DNA of 64,000 nt from Streptomyces werraensis (GCA_014656175.1 BNBX01000003.1:180573-244572), one strand, 5' to 3'. Shown: positions 24,764 through 35,739, counted from the stretch's first letter. Notes: generated by a model from the letters alone, not told the origin. Numbers and translations are program-made.

Positions 24764-25381
24764 TCAGCGCGGACGCAGGGCGGCCACGGCGACCACCGCC
24801 GGGGTGGTGATGAGCAGGACGAAGACGAGCGGCGACGTGGTGCTCCGGGCCGGCCGCTTCACCTCGGTCGCGCGGTGGCGCGGGTAGGTGACGGTCCGCA
24901 GGGTCGGGCGGGGGCTCGGGGTCGCGGACGGCTTCGGCGGCGGCGGAGGCGGCGGCGGACGGAACGTCGGGCGCGGCCTGACCGTCGGCGTCGGGGGAGG
25001 CGGCGGGGCGGGGCGCGCGGCGGGCGGCGCGACGGGCCGCACGGTGGGGGTGGGCTTCGGCTTCGGAGGGGTCGGCGTCGGCGAGGGCGGCGGTGGTGGA
25101 GGGGGCGGCGTCGGCGTCGGGGTGGGTGTGGGAGTCGGTGTGGGGCTGGGCGTCGGGGTGGGTGGCGGTGGTGGAGGGAAGCAGGGCGGGGCGTCCCAGT
25201 CGACGGCGCCCGCGATCGCCACCGCCTCTGTGCCGTCCGGCCCCGTCGAGGCGTACGCGCAGGCGTCCGCCGCCGCCTGGCCGGATGCGCCGGCGAGCGT
25301 CCAGAGCAGCGTGACCACGGCCAACACGCGCGCAGCGGTACGGGTTTGGGTCGGTACAAGTGCTTGCACGACGAAGATCAT
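24764..25381 (-). CDS. Pro/Thr-rich cell-surface protein with C-terminal membrane helix
   Basis: About 205 residues. A hydrophobic N-terminal segment at about residues 18-36 (RVLAVVTLLWTLAGASGQAA) looks like a signal peptide. A short domain with two cysteines (ADACAYASTGPDGTEAVAIA, then DAPPCF) comes next, followed by about 85 residues of Pro-Thr repeats and a C-terminal helix (SPLVFVLLITTPAVVAVAAL). The Pro-Thr stretch would span the wall. ATG at 25381 was chosen because the frame further upstream has no ribosome-binding site and no typical signal. The DNA is a G/T-rich microsatellite on the plus strand and may slip. Function unknown. Confidence 0.75.
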   Translation of the reverse strand: MIFVVQALVPTQTRTAARVLAVVTLLWTLAGASGQAAADACAYASTGPDGTEAVAIAGAVDWDAPPCFPPPPPPTPTPSPTPTPTPTPTPTPPPPPPPPSPTPTPPKPKPTPTVRPVAPPAARPAPPPPPTPTVRPRPTFRPPPPPPPPKPSATPSPRPTLRTVTYPRHRATEVKRPARSTTSPLVFVLLITTPAVVAVAALRPR

Positions 25382-25550
25382 GAGTCGTCCGGAGCCGTGC
25401 CACGCGCGAGAGCCAGGGGAATGCCACGAAGGAGTTAAGAAAAGAAAAACGGGTCGCCGTTGAACACAACCTGTGCCGCCGTGCGTACCCATCGTCGAGC
25501 GGCGGCGCGGCAGAGCGCTGCGACACCTCTGCGATCATCTGGAGTTGACG

Positions 25551-26477
25551 ATGAAGACCTCCTGGCGGACCGCCTCACTGGTGGTGAGCGCCGCGGCGGT
25601 GCTGACCCTGACGACGGCGTGCGGTCAGGACACCCAGCCGCCCTCCAGCCAGAACGTGGGGATCACGGCGCCGGGCGACCTCGGCGGCATCGGCAGCGGC
25701 GCGCAGGCGGGCCAGAACTCCCCGGCCCCGAGCCCGCCGGCCAACACGGCGGGGCAGCTGAACGTGGCCACCGACGCCGAGCTCGGCAAGGTGGTGACCG
25801 ACGAACTGGGCCTGACCCTCTACCGGTTCGACCAGGACTCCGCGAACCCGCCCAAGTCCAACTGCGACGGGGACTGCGCGAAGACCTGGCCGCCGGTGCC
25901 GGCGGACGACGCCTCGGCGGGCGAGGGCATCGACAAGGCGCTGCTCGGCGAGATCACCCGCGCCGACGGCACCAAGCAGCTCACCGTGGACGGCTGGCCG
26001 GCGTACCGGTACGTCAAGGACGTGAACGCCGGCGACGTCAAGGGCCAGGGCGTGGGCGGCAAGTGGTTCGCGTTCACCCCGGAGGGCAAGAAGGCGCAGT
26101 CCGCCGATCTGCCGGGGCTGTCGACCCGGGAGGATCCCGAGCTCGGCGAGATCGTCGTCGACGAGAAGGGCATGACGGTCTACCGCTTCATGAAGGACGA
26201 GGCGTGGCCGGAGCCCGTCTCGAACTGCACCGGAGAGTGCGTGAAGAAGTGGCCGGTCGTCTCTCCGGTCGACTTCGACGACACCAAGGGCATCCAGAAG
26301 AAGGGCTACATGACCTTCACCCGGCCCGACGGCGCCGAGCAGCAGACGATCAACTGCTGGCCCATCTACACCTTCGCCGGGGACAAGGCGCCCGGCGACA
26401 CCAACGGCCAGGGCGTCGGCGGCACGTGGTACGCCGTACGGCCCGACGGGAAGCCGGTCGGCGCGTCGGAGAAGTGA
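25551..26477 (+). CDS. Secreted lipoprotein with two YX4D-type repeats (Lipoprotein_15 / COG4315)
   Basis: A 308-residue lipoprotein. The signal ends with the lipobox LTTAC at Cys24; a Pro/Ser/Gln linker follows. Two homologous domains carry GLTLYRFDQDSAN, CDGDCAKTWPPV and GMTVYRFMKDEA, CTGECVKKWPVV, each with the Y-X4-D motif and the CxGxCxxxWP signature. A related domain ends each repeat (WPAYRYVKD, WPIYTFAGD). The family is secreted and linked in some bacteria to redox or extracellular electron roles, but the actual function is unknown. ATG at 25551 has GGAG before it. I recall that the S. coelicolor relative lies near the RmdA gene. Confidence 0.9.
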   Translation: MKTSWRTASLVVSAAAVLTLTTACGQDTQPPSSQNVGITAPGDLGGIGSGAQAGQNSPAPSPPANTAGQLNVATDAELGKVVTDELGLTLYRFDQDSANPPKSNCDGDCAKTWPPVPADDASAGEGIDKALLGEITRADGTKQLTVDGWPAYRYVKDVNAGDVKGQGVGGKWFAFTPEGKKAQSADLPGLSTREDPELGEIVVDEKGMTVYRFMKDEAWPEPVSNCTGECVKKWPVVSPVDFDDTKGIQKKGYMTFTRPDGAEQQTINCWPIYTFAGDKAPGDTNGQGVGGTWYAVRPDGKPVGASEK

Positions 26478-26518
26478 CGACCTCCCCAGGGTGCCGACCC
26501 CGGCGCCGCCGGCCCCGA

Positions 26519-26557
26519 GTCCGCCCCTCCGCGATCCGCGGAGGGGCGGACCGTTTT
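26519..26557 (+). terminator. Rho-independent terminator after the YX4D lipoprotein gene
   Basis: GTCCGCCCCTCCGCG at 26519-26533 pairs perfectly with CGCGGAGGGGCGGAC at 26537-26551 around the loop ATC, a 15-bp stem. CG and TTTT (26554-26557) follow, a classic intrinsic terminator and rare with a T tract in this window. Confidence 0.9.
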
Positions 26558-26757
26558 CCCCGGGTTCCTCCCGCGCGCCGGAACACTATGGAGTGACGTG
26601 ATCACGTCACGTAATGATCCTGTGCACCCGCAAAGTGGGCACGTGCCAGAGGCAGTGACCGGGAACGGATGGTCAATTTCCGTTTGGGGTCGCCCTGTTG
26701 GCGGGCGATCAGTAGCCTCTGCTCGAACACCGGATCGCCTACGCCTTGGAGAGATAC

Positions 26758-27570
26758 ATGGAGCGTCCCGCCTGGGCCCCACGGAGCATCGACATCACGG
26801 TGCCCAGTGTCTCCCGGATGTACGACTTCTACCTGGGCGGTTCGCACAACTTCGAGGTCGACAGGGAAGCTGCCCGCAAGGCCATGGAGTTCATGCCGGG
26901 ACTGCCCAAGGTCATGCAGGCGAACCGGGCGTTCATGCGGCGGGCGGTGCGCTTCGCCGTCGCCGAGGGGGTCACCCAGTTCCTCGACATCGGCTCCGGC
27001 ATCCCCACGTTCGGGAACGTGCACGAGGTGGCCGGGGCGGCCGACCCCGAGGCGCGGGTGATGTACGTGGACCACGACCCGGTGGCGGTCGCGCACAGCA
27101 AAGTGGTCCTGGAGGGCAACGACCGCGCGGACATCCTCGCCGCCGACCTCCGCAAGCCGCAGGACATTCTCGGCAGTGACGAAGTCGGCCGGCTGATCGA
27201 CCTGAATCGGCCGGTCGCGTTGCTTCTCGTTGCCATACTTCACTTCGTGGAAGAAGCGGACGACCCGTACGGGGCGGTGGCCGAACTGCGCGACGCCCTG
27301 GCGCCCGGGAGCATGCTGGTGCTCACCCATGCGACGTACGAGGGGATCCCGTTGCCGCCGGAGTGGGCCGAGGGGGCGGTCGACGTGTACCGAGACATGC
27401 GCAACCCGCTGATCATGCGCACGCGCGACGAGATCGCGCGGTTCTTCGAGGGGTACGACATGGTGGAACCCGGACTGGTGCCGATGCCGCGATGGCGTCC
27501 CGACACCGCACCGGAGGACGAGGATCCTTACGCCTTCTCCGGTCTCGCGGGCGTGGGGCGTACGGCGTGA
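26758..27570 (+). CDS. SAM-dependent methyltransferase, DUF574 family
   Basis: A 270-residue protein of the actinobacterial DUF574/Methyltransf_19 family: SRMYDFYLGGSHNFEVDREA, FLDIGSGIPTFGNVHEV (SAM-binding loop), VMYVDHDPVAVAHSKVVL, ADILAADLRKPQDIL and AILHFVEEADDPYGAV. The target is not known for any member I recall. GGAGAG precedes the ATG at 26758; an in-frame ATG at 26746 lacks one. The TGA (27568-27570) overlaps the GTG of the next gene in a GTGA junction, so the methyltransferase and the c-di-GMP enzyme are translationally coupled. Confidence 0.92.
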   Translation: MERPAWAPRSIDITVPSVSRMYDFYLGGSHNFEVDREAARKAMEFMPGLPKVMQANRAFMRRAVRFAVAEGVTQFLDIGSGIPTFGNVHEVAGAADPEARVMYVDHDPVAVAHSKVVLEGNDRADILAADLRKPQDILGSDEVGRLIDLNRPVALLLVAILHFVEEADDPYGAVAELRDALAPGSMLVLTHATYEGIPLPPEWAEGAVDVYRDMRNPLIMRTRDEIARFFEGYDMVEPGLVPMPRWRPDTAPEDEDPYAFSGLAGVGRTA

Positions 27571-29708
27571 GCGCGGAGCCGGACGGGCCGGAGGGCAGAC
27601 TGCGCCGGTTCGCGACGATCTGGAGCCGGGCCGTCTACCCGGTGACCTCGACCGCCGCCACCCGCCCCGAGTTCGAGGAGCGGCTGCTCCCGGTCGCCCG
27701 GCGGCTGAGCGAGGCCCTGCGCGCCCGGTCCTTCGACGCGGAGGCGGGCCGGGCAGCCGGCGCGGCGCTCGTCGAGGCGCACTGCACGGACCCCGAGGCG
27801 CTCAGCCGCACCCTGGACTGCGTCGACGCCTACCTCGTCCTCTACTGCGGGGACGACGGCGACCGCGAGACCCTCAGGACACGCAGCGCACGCCTCCAGC
27901 ACGCCATGGCGGCCGGCTTCGCCCAGGCCCTGCGCGAGCGGACGCTGGCCGAGCAGGAGGCCATCGCCAAGGCCGCGCTGCAGGCGCAGGGCGTGGTCGC
28001 GCAGGCCCTGCACGCCACCGAGGCGCGATTCCGCGCGGTCTTCGAAGGCGCGGCCATAGGGATCGGCATCGCCGACCTCGACGGCACAGTCCTCCAGGTC
28101 AACGGCGCCCTCAGCCGCATGTTCGGCCTGACCGAGCAGGCCCTGCTGGGCCGCAACGTCAGGGACTGGACCCACCCCGACGACGCCCCGCAGACCTGGC
28201 GGCTCTACGAGGAGCTGGTGAGCGGCGAGCGCGAGCACTACCACGTCGAGAAGGCCTTCTACCGCCCTGACGGGACGGTCCTGTGGACCAACCTCACCGT
28301 CTCCCTGCTGCGCGACGCCGACGGCGAACCCCAGTACCAGCTCGCCCTCATGGAGGACACCACCGAGCGGCGGCTGCTCAACCTCCGGCTGCGCTACGAG
28401 GCCACCCACGACGCGCTCACCGGACTGCCCAACCGCACCTTCTTCTTCGAGCGCCTGGAGAAGGCCCTCGCGGCCGGACCCGGCCAGCGGTTCGGCCTCT
28501 GCTACCTCGACCTGGACGGCTTCAAGACCGTCAACGACAGCCTCGGCCACGCGGCGGGCGACCGGCTGCTCGTCGAGGTCGCCGACCGGCTCCAGTCCTG
28601 CGCCACCGCGCCGGGCGAGATGGTGGCCCGGCTCGGTGGCGACGAGTTCGTCGCCCTCACCACCGGCCCGGACACCCGCCGCACGGTCGACGAGCTGGCC
28701 GGCCGCATCATGAACGCCCTGCTCGCCCCGATCAGCATCGACGGCCGGGAGCTGACCGTCCGCGGCAGCATCGGCATCGTCGAGGGCCCCGCGGGGGAGC
28801 GCAGCGCGGCGGAGGTGCTGCGCAGCGCCGACATCACGATGTACCGGGCCAAGGCGGCCGGCGGCAACCGCTTCGAGCTCGCCGACCCGGAGGCCGACGC
28901 CCGCGCCATCACCCGGCACGGCCTCACCACGGCGCTGCCCACGGCTCTGGACCGCGGTGAGTTCTTCATCGAGTACCAGCCCCTGGTGCACCTCGGCGAC
29001 GGCAGCGTCCGGGGCGCGGAGGCGCTGGTGCGCTGGCTGCACCCGCAGCACGGGGTGCTGTCCCCGGACCGCTTCATCCCGCTCGCCGAGCACACCGGGC
29101 TGATCGTGCCGCTCGGCCGCTGGGTGCTGGAGCAGTCGGTGCGCCAGGCCCGGTCATGGCGCGACGCCAACGGCGGCGACGCGCTCGGCCCGCTGCGCAT
29201 CAACGTGAACCTGTCGCCCTGCCAGCTCACCCACCCGGGCCTGGTGCAGGACACCGTGGAGATCCTGGAGCGCACCGGCGTCGCCCCGGACGCCCTGTGC
29301 CTGGAGGTCACCGAGTCCGCGCTCATCGGCGCCGACGACGACCTGCTCAAGCCGTTGCGCCGGCTCGCCGAGATGGGCGTCGACATCGCCCTCGACGACT
29401 TCGGCACCGGCTACTCCAACCTCGCCAACCTGCGCCGCCTCCCGGTGAGCGTCCTCAAGCTGGACCGCTCCTTCACCCGGAGCATGCAGCAGTTCCCCGC
29501 CGACCCGGTGGACCTCAAGATCGTCGAGGGGATCGTCTCGCTCGCCCACAGCCTCGACCTCGCGGTCACCGTGGAGGGCGTGGAGACCGGCGCGCAGGCC
29601 GAGCAGCTGCGCGTCCTCGGCTGCGACACGGCCCAGGGCTGGTACTACGCCCGCCCCGGCCCGCCGGAACGGCTGCACGAGCTGGCCCTGGTGGACGCGA
29701 CGGGATGA
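27567..29708 (+). CDS. rmdA: PAS-GGDEF-EAL cyclic di-GMP enzyme, RmdA-like
   Basis: A 713-residue protein. About 145 N-terminal residues of unknown fold are followed by a PAS domain at about 150-265 (RFRAVFEGAAIGIGIADLDG), a GGDEF domain at about 276-440 with an intact GGDEF signature (VARLGGDEFVAL) and an EAL domain at about 455-705 (GAEALVRWLHP, DDFGTGYSNLANLRRLPVSV, VEGVETGAQAEQL). All landmark residues for making and breaking c-di-GMP are present. In S. coelicolor RmdA, with the same layout, is a phosphodiesterase needed for normal aerial growth and spores; that protein is my best match, by layout and neighbours only. Start is the GTG at 27567, coupled to the DUF574 gene. Confidence 0.85.
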   Translation: MSAEPDGPEGRLRRFATIWSRAVYPVTSTAATRPEFEERLLPVARRLSEALRARSFDAEAGRAAGAALVEAHCTDPEALSRTLDCVDAYLVLYCGDDGDRETLRTRSARLQHAMAAGFAQALRERTLAEQEAIAKAALQAQGVVAQALHATEARFRAVFEGAAIGIGIADLDGTVLQVNGALSRMFGLTEQALLGRNVRDWTHPDDAPQTWRLYEELVSGEREHYHVEKAFYRPDGTVLWTNLTVSLLRDADGEPQYQLALMEDTTERRLLNLRLRYEATHDALTGLPNRTFFFERLEKALAAGPGQRFGLCYLDLDGFKTVNDSLGHAAGDRLLVEVADRLQSCATAPGEMVARLGGDEFVALTTGPDTRRTVDELAGRIMNALLAPISIDGRELTVRGSIGIVEGPAGERSAAEVLRSADITMYRAKAAGGNRFELADPEADARAITRHGLTTALPTALDRGEFFIEYQPLVHLGDGSVRGAEALVRWLHPQHGVLSPDRFIPLAEHTGLIVPLGRWVLEQSVRQARSWRDANGGDALGPLRINVNLSPCQLTHPGLVQDTVEILERTGVAPDALCLEVTESALIGADDDLLKPLRRLAEMGVDIALDDFGTGYSNLANLRRLPVSVLKLDRSFTRSMQQFPADPVDLKIVEGIVSLAHSLDLAVTVEGVETGAQAEQLRVLGCDTAQGWYYARPGPPERLHELALVDATG

Positions 29709-29730
29709 CGTACGGGACGGGGTGCGCACG

Positions 29731-30120
29731 GTGACCGACGAGGAGACGGAGGCGGTCCGGGCGGCGATCCAGGGGGAGCTGCGGCTGATGGACCCCGCCG
29801 TGCGGTCCTCCCGCAGCGAGACGATGCGCCTGCTGGATCCCGAGTTCGCTGAGGTGGGTGCCTCGGGGCGTCGTTACACGTTCGAGGTGATGGTCGCGGA
29901 GCTGGCGGATCATCCCGGCGGTGCGGAGGGCGGCCCGTTGTACGAGCCGTCCGACTTCCGGGGCGTGCTGCTGGCGCCCGGCCTGGTGCACCTCACGTAC
30001 GAGACCCGTTTCGAGGGACGGCGGGCGCGGCGGAGTTCCCTGTGGCGCAGGCGCGACGAGGAGTCGGGCTGGCGGATGTACTACCACCAGGGCACGCCGG
30101 TGCCCCCCGAGGTGCCCTGA
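29731..30120 (+). CDS. NTF2-like (DUF4440-type) small protein
   Basis: About 129 residues with the cone-shaped NTF2-like pattern: an N-terminal helix (EETEAVRAAIQGELRLMDPA), LLDPEFAEVGASGRRYTFEV, then beta strands ending TYETRF, SSLWRRRDEESGWRMYYHQG. Members include polyketide cyclase-like folds and stress proteins; a specific activity cannot be given. A GTG at 29722 is an alternative start. It lies 22 bases after the c-di-GMP enzyme gene and is likely in the same transcript. Confidence 0.8.
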   Translation: MTDEETEAVRAAIQGELRLMDPAVRSSRSETMRLLDPEFAEVGASGRRYTFEVMVAELADHPGGAEGGPLYEPSDFRGVLLAPGLVHLTYETRFEGRRARRSSLWRRRDEESGWRMYYHQGTPVPPEVP

Positions 30121-30186
30121 CCTGTGCGGGTTCGTTCGGGCCGGGCGCGCGGTTCCCCGCGCCCCCGGGAGTGTGAGGAGACGGGT

Positions 30187-31137
30187 GTGACGTACAGCGT
30201 GGTGGCCGAGGTCCGGCGCGGTGAGTTCCTGGAGTCCGTGCACCACGGGGCCGTTCTGGCGACCGGGCCCGACGGGTCCGAGAAGGTGCGGATCGGGGAC
30301 GTCGACGCCCCGATGTACCCGCGCTCGTCCAACAAGCCCCTCCAAGCGCTCGGCATGCTGCGCGCCGGGCTCGACCTGGACGGCCCGCTCCTCACGCTGA
30401 GCTGCGCCAGCCACTCCGGTGAGGACATGCACGTGGAGGGCGTACGGGCGATCCTCGCGTCCGCCGGGCTCTCCACGGATGCGCTGCGCTGCACACCGGG
30501 CCTGCCGATCGGTGAGGCCGCGCTGCGCGCCCACCTGGCGAACGGCGGCGGGCCGACCCCGCTGACGATGAACTGCTCCGGCAAGCACGCCGCGATGCTG
30601 GCGACCTGCGTCGCCAACGGCTGGGACGCCGGCACGTACCTCGACCCGCTCCACCCGCTCCAGACCCGGCTGCGCGTGACGGTGGAGGAGCTCGCGGGGG
30701 AGAAGGTCACGGCCACGGGCGTCGACGGCTGCGGTGCGCCGCTGTTCGCGATCGGTCTGAGGGGCCTCGCCCGCGCCTTCGGGCGCCTGGCCTCCGCGCC
30801 CGAGGGGACCCTCGAACACCGCGTCGTCCGGGCGATGAACACGCACCCGGAGTACGTCGGGGGCACCGGGCGTGACGTGACCCGGCTCATGCGGGCCCTG
30901 CCGGGCGCCGTCGCCAAGGACGGCGCCGAGGGTGTCTACGCGCTCGGCCTGCCGGACGGCTCGGCGGTGGCCTTGAAGATCGCCGACGGCTCCCAGCGTG
31001 CCCGTCCCGTGGTGATGGTCGCCGCGCTGCGCCGCCTCGGCGTCGACGTGGACGCCGACGACACCCTCCGCGAACTCGCCACCGTCCCGGTGCTGGGGCA
31101 CGGCGAGCGGGTCGGCTCGGTCCGGGCCGCCTTCTGA
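30187..31137 (+). CDS. Asparaginase (L-asparaginase II type)
   Basis: A 316-residue protein of the Asparaginase_II family: VVAEVRRGEFLESVHHGAVL, YPRSSNKPLQALGM, LSCASHSGEDMHVEGVRAIL, MNCSGKHAAMLATCVANGWD and TGVDGCGAPLFAIGL. It is the cytosolic thermolabile-type asparaginase, unrelated to the E. coli AnsB fold, and hydrolyses L-asparagine to aspartate and ammonia. The GTG at 30187 has GAGGAG before it. It follows the NTF2-like gene by 66 bases. Confidence 0.93.
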   Translation: MTYSVVAEVRRGEFLESVHHGAVLATGPDGSEKVRIGDVDAPMYPRSSNKPLQALGMLRAGLDLDGPLLTLSCASHSGEDMHVEGVRAILASAGLSTDALRCTPGLPIGEAALRAHLANGGGPTPLTMNCSGKHAAMLATCVANGWDAGTYLDPLHPLQTRLRVTVEELAGEKVTATGVDGCGAPLFAIGLRGLARAFGRLASAPEGTLEHRVVRAMNTHPEYVGGTGRDVTRLMRALPGAVAKDGAEGVYALGLPDGSAVALKIADGSQRARPVVMVAALRRLGVDVDADDTLRELATVPVLGHGERVGSVRAAF

Positions 31138-31167
31138 GACCGCCGGCCGGGCCCGCGCGGACGGCGC

Positions 31168-32052
31168 TCACCGCTCCAGCAGCATCCTCTGCAGCTCCCG
31201 CGCCGCCCGGGGCGGCGCCACGTCGCTGCGGTGGGCCAGGGCGATCGTGCGGTGCAGGCCGGGGCGGGCCAGCGGGGTGACGCGCAGACCGTGGCCGGAG
31301 CGGGCGGCCACCATGCGCGGCACCACCGCCACGCCCAGGCCCGCCCGCACGAACCCCAGCACCGCGTCCATCTCCCCGCCCTCCACGGCGAACTCCGGCT
31401 CGAACCCCTCCGCCCGGCACGCGGCCACGGTCAGCTCCCGCAGGTCGTAGCCGTGCCGGAACATCACCAGACGCTCGCCCTCCAGGTCGGCGATGCGCAC
31501 CGCGCGCCGCCCCCGGCCCGGGCGGGGCGCGTCCGGGGAGGAGACCACCACCAGGTCCTCCCGCAGCAGCTCCACCGTGGTCAGCGCGGGGGAGGGCGTC
31601 GGCAGCGGCAGCACCACCAGGGCGAGGTCCAGCGCGCCGCGCGCCAGCTCGCGCACCAGGTCGTGCGAACCGCCCTCCTCGATCAGCAGCCGTACGCCCG
31701 GATAGCGGTCGTGGAAGGCGCGCAGCACGTCCGGCAGCAGACCCGTGCACAGGCTCGGGGTCGCGCCGAGCCGGACGCGGCCGCTGCGGAGCTGCGCCAC
31801 CTCCTGCACCTCGTGCCGGGCGGTGTCCGCGTCCGCCAGGATCCGCCGGGCCAGCGGCAGCAGCGCCTCGCCCGCGTCGGTCAGCGTGATGTTGCCGCGC
31901 GCCCGCCGGAACAGATCCGCCCCCAGCTCCCGCTCCAGCGCCTTGATCTGCTGCGACAGGGACGGCTGGGCGACGTGGACCAGCTCGGCGGCGCGGGTGA
32001 AGTGCCGGGTCTCGGCCACGGCCACGAAGTACTGGAGCTGCTGGAACTGCAC
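31168..32052 (-). CDS. LysR family transcriptional regulator next to sdhCAB
   Basis: About 294 residues: N-terminal winged helix (QFQQLQYFVAVAETRHFTRA, then QPSLSQQIKALERELG) and a C-terminal sensor domain (GRVRLGATPSLCTGLLPDVL). GTG at 32052 gives the normal LysR start; the frame opens at 32094 but that would add residues from the intergenic operator. Its gene is divergent from sdhC, and a perfect GATAGG-N5-CCTATC dyad lies between them, so it very probably controls the second succinate dehydrogenase and itself. Ligand unknown. Confidence 0.92.
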   Translation of the reverse strand: MQFQQLQYFVAVAETRHFTRAAELVHVAQPSLSQQIKALERELGADLFRRARGNITLTDAGEALLPLARRILADADTARHEVQEVAQLRSGRVRLGATPSLCTGLLPDVLRAFHDRYPGVRLLIEEGGSHDLVRELARGALDLALVVLPLPTPSPALTTVELLREDLVVVSSPDAPRPGRGRRAVRIADLEGERLVMFRHGYDLRELTVAACRAEGFEPEFAVEGGEMDAVLGFVRAGLGVAVVPRMVAARSGHGLRVTPLARPGLHRTIALAHRSDVAPPRAARELQRMLLER

Positions 32053-32060
32053 GCAGCCAT

Positions 32061-32077
32061 GATAGGCGCGCCCTATC
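32061..32077. promoter_or_regulatory. LysR operator dyad between lysR and sdhC
   Basis: GATAGG-CGCGC-CCTATC is a perfect 6-base inverted repeat with a 5-base spacer. It starts 9 bases upstream of the LysR start and ends 60 bases before sdhC. It suits the T-N11-A rule for LysR binding sites. Confidence 0.7.
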
Positions 32078-32136
32078 GGATCCAGCCGCACCATGTCTTG
32101 GACCGATGGGGCCCTCCGGCCCTAGCGTCTGGTGAC

Positions 32137-32844
32137 ATGGCTCTGGCAACGCGGACGGACCGACGGCCGTCCATGGCACGCACCGTGTGGGACTCGACCG
32201 TCGGCAAGAAGACAGTGATGGCGGTCAGCGGCCTCGTCATGCTGCTGTACCTGGTCGTCCACATGCTCGGCAATCTGAAGATCTTCTTCGGGGCCGGGGA
32301 GTTCAACCACTACGCCCACTGGCTGCGCACGATCGGCGAGCCGTTCATGCACTACGAGTGGACGCTGTGGGTCGTCCGCGTGGTGCTGGTCCTCGCCGTG
32401 GTCGCGCACGCCGTCTCCGCCTACCAGCTCAGCCGCCGCGACATCAGGGCGCGCCCGGCCAAGTACGTGCACAGGAAGGCGCGGGCGAGCTACGCCACGC
32501 GGACCATGCGCTGGGGCGGGATCATCCTCGCCCTGTTCATCGTCTGGCACCTGCTCGACCTGACCACCGGCACCGTCCACTCCGGCGGCTTCGAGTCCGG
32601 CAAGCCCTACCAGAACGTCGTGGACACGTTCTCCACCTGGTACGGCAACACCATCTACATCGTCGCGATGCTCGCCGTCGGACTGCACATCCGGCACGGC
32701 TTCTGGAGTGCCGCCCAGACCCTCGGCGCCGGCAGCCGCACCCGCGACCGCGCCCTGAAGACCACCGCCAACGCCCTTGCGCTGCTGCTCACGGCCGGCT
32801 TCCTCGCCGTCCCCGTGGGTGTCATGACCGGAGTGGTGAGCTGA
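32137..32844 (+). CDS. sdhC: Succinate dehydrogenase cytochrome b subunit (second copy)
   Basis: A 235-residue membrane subunit with five helices, the single large anchor of type B succinate dehydrogenases. It has [20 protein letters not shown] and conserved histidines, likely haem ligands, in the helices ([38 protein letters not shown]). It carries electrons between the membrane quinone and SdhB. First gene of sdhCAB. It differs from the small paired SdhC/SdhD of the main complex, so this is a second, alternative enzyme. Confidence 0.93.
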   Translation: MALATRTDRRPSMARTVWDSTVGKKTVMAVSGLVMLLYLVVHMLGNLKIFFGAGEFNHYAHWLRTIGEPFMHYEWTLWVVRVVLVLAVVAHAVSAYQLSRRDIRARPAKYVHRKARASYATRTMRWGGIILALFIVWHLLDLTTGTVHSGGFESGKPYQNVVDTFSTWYGNTIYIVAMLAVGLHIRHGFWSAAQTLGAGSRTRDRALKTTANALALLLTAGFLAVPVGVMTGVVS

Positions 32845-32846
32845 CC

Positions 32847-34792
<1,946 letters not shown>

Positions 34793-34796
<4 letters not shown>

Positions 34797-35542
34797 AGCT
34801 CACCCTGCGCGTCTGGCGCCAGAAGAACGCCGACGCCGACGGCGCCATGTCCACGTACGAGGTGGACGGCATCTCTCCCGACATGTCCTTCCTGGAGATG
34901 CTCGACACCCTCAACGAGGAGCTCATCCTCAAGGGCGAGGACCCGGTCGCCTTCGACCACGACTGCCGCGAGGGCATCTGCGGCGCCTGCTCGCTGGTCA
35001 TCAACGGCGACGCCCACGGGCCCGAGCGCACCACCACCTGCCAGCTGCACATGCGGTCCTTCAAGGACGGCGACACCATCGACATCGAGCCGTGGCGGGC
35101 CGCCGCCTTCCCGGTGATCAAGGACCTGGTCGTCGACCGCTCCGCCTTCGACCGCATCATCCAGGCCGGCGGCTACATCACCGCGCCCACCGGCTCCGCC
35201 CCCGAGGCGCACGCCACCCCGGTGCCGAAGCCGGACGCCGACTTCGCCTTCGAGCACGCCGAGTGCATCGGCTGCGGCGCCTGCGTCGCGGCCTGCCCCA
35301 ACGGCGCGGCGATGCTGTTCACCTCCGCCAAGATCAACCACCTGAACGTGCTGCCGCAGGGCGCCCCCGAGCGGGAGACCCGGGTGCTGGACATGGTGGC
35401 GCAGATGGACGAGGAGGGCTTCGGCGGCTGCACCCTCGCCGGGGAGTGCGCCACCGCCTGTCCCAAGGGCATCCCGCTGACCTCCATCACGGGCATGAAC
35501 AAGGAGTGGCTGCGGGCGACCCGCAAGGCGGGCAAGCGGTAG
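34793..35542 (+). CDS. sdhB: Succinate dehydrogenase iron-sulfur subunit (second copy)
   Basis: A 249-residue ferredoxin-like protein. A plant-type [2Fe-2S] centre uses Cys58, Cys63, Cys66 and Cys83 ([15 protein letters not shown]). A [4Fe-4S] centre uses Cys158, Cys161 and Cys164 with Cys223, and a [3Fe-4S] centre uses Cys168, Cys213 and Cys219. It passes electrons from SdhA to the membrane subunit. ATGA overlap with sdhA. A strong hairpin terminator follows. Confidence 0.95.
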
Positions 35543-35580
35543 CCGCTCCCACGGACGTTCGCCGGCAGGTGCGGACGGGC

Positions 35581-35611
35581 GGGGCCGGAAGAAGGTGCTC
35601 CTTCCGGCCCC
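35581..35611 (+). terminator. Hairpin terminator of the sdhCAB operon
   Basis: GGGGCCGGAAG at 35581-35591 pairs perfectly with CTTCCGGCCCC at 35601-35611 (11 bp, 9-base loop), 39 bases after sdhB. The same 11-base arms occur in the terminator at 62553-62588. Confidence 0.85.
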
Positions 35612-35653
35612 GTCTCGCGTTCCCCGGACACCCTCCTGTCGCACTGTGCAAAA

Positions 35654-35675
35654 GAAAGTGCGATTAATCACTTTC
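35654..35675. promoter_or_regulatory. Inverted repeat GAAAGTG-N8-CACTTTC upstream of the DUF2382 gene
   Basis: Perfect 7-base arms at 35654-35660 and 35669-35675 around CGATTAAT. The stretch is AT-rich for this genome. It lies 65-86 bases before the DUF2382 start and could be an operator or overlap a stress promoter. Confidence 0.45.
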
Positions 35676-35689
35676 GTCCCGTTTTTTAC

Positions 35690-35703
35690 CTCCTGATCAG
35701 GAG
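35690..35703. promoter_or_regulatory. Perfect 14-bp palindrome CTCCTGATCAGGAG
   Basis: A perfect palindrome about 36-50 bases upstream of the ATG at 35740, just after a run of six T. The T run and the palindrome may be promoter or operator parts; as an mRNA hairpin the stem would be 5-7 bp. Confidence 0.45.
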
Positions 35704-35739
35704 AACCGGAGAAGTGACCCGAGAGGAGGGTGATGACAG

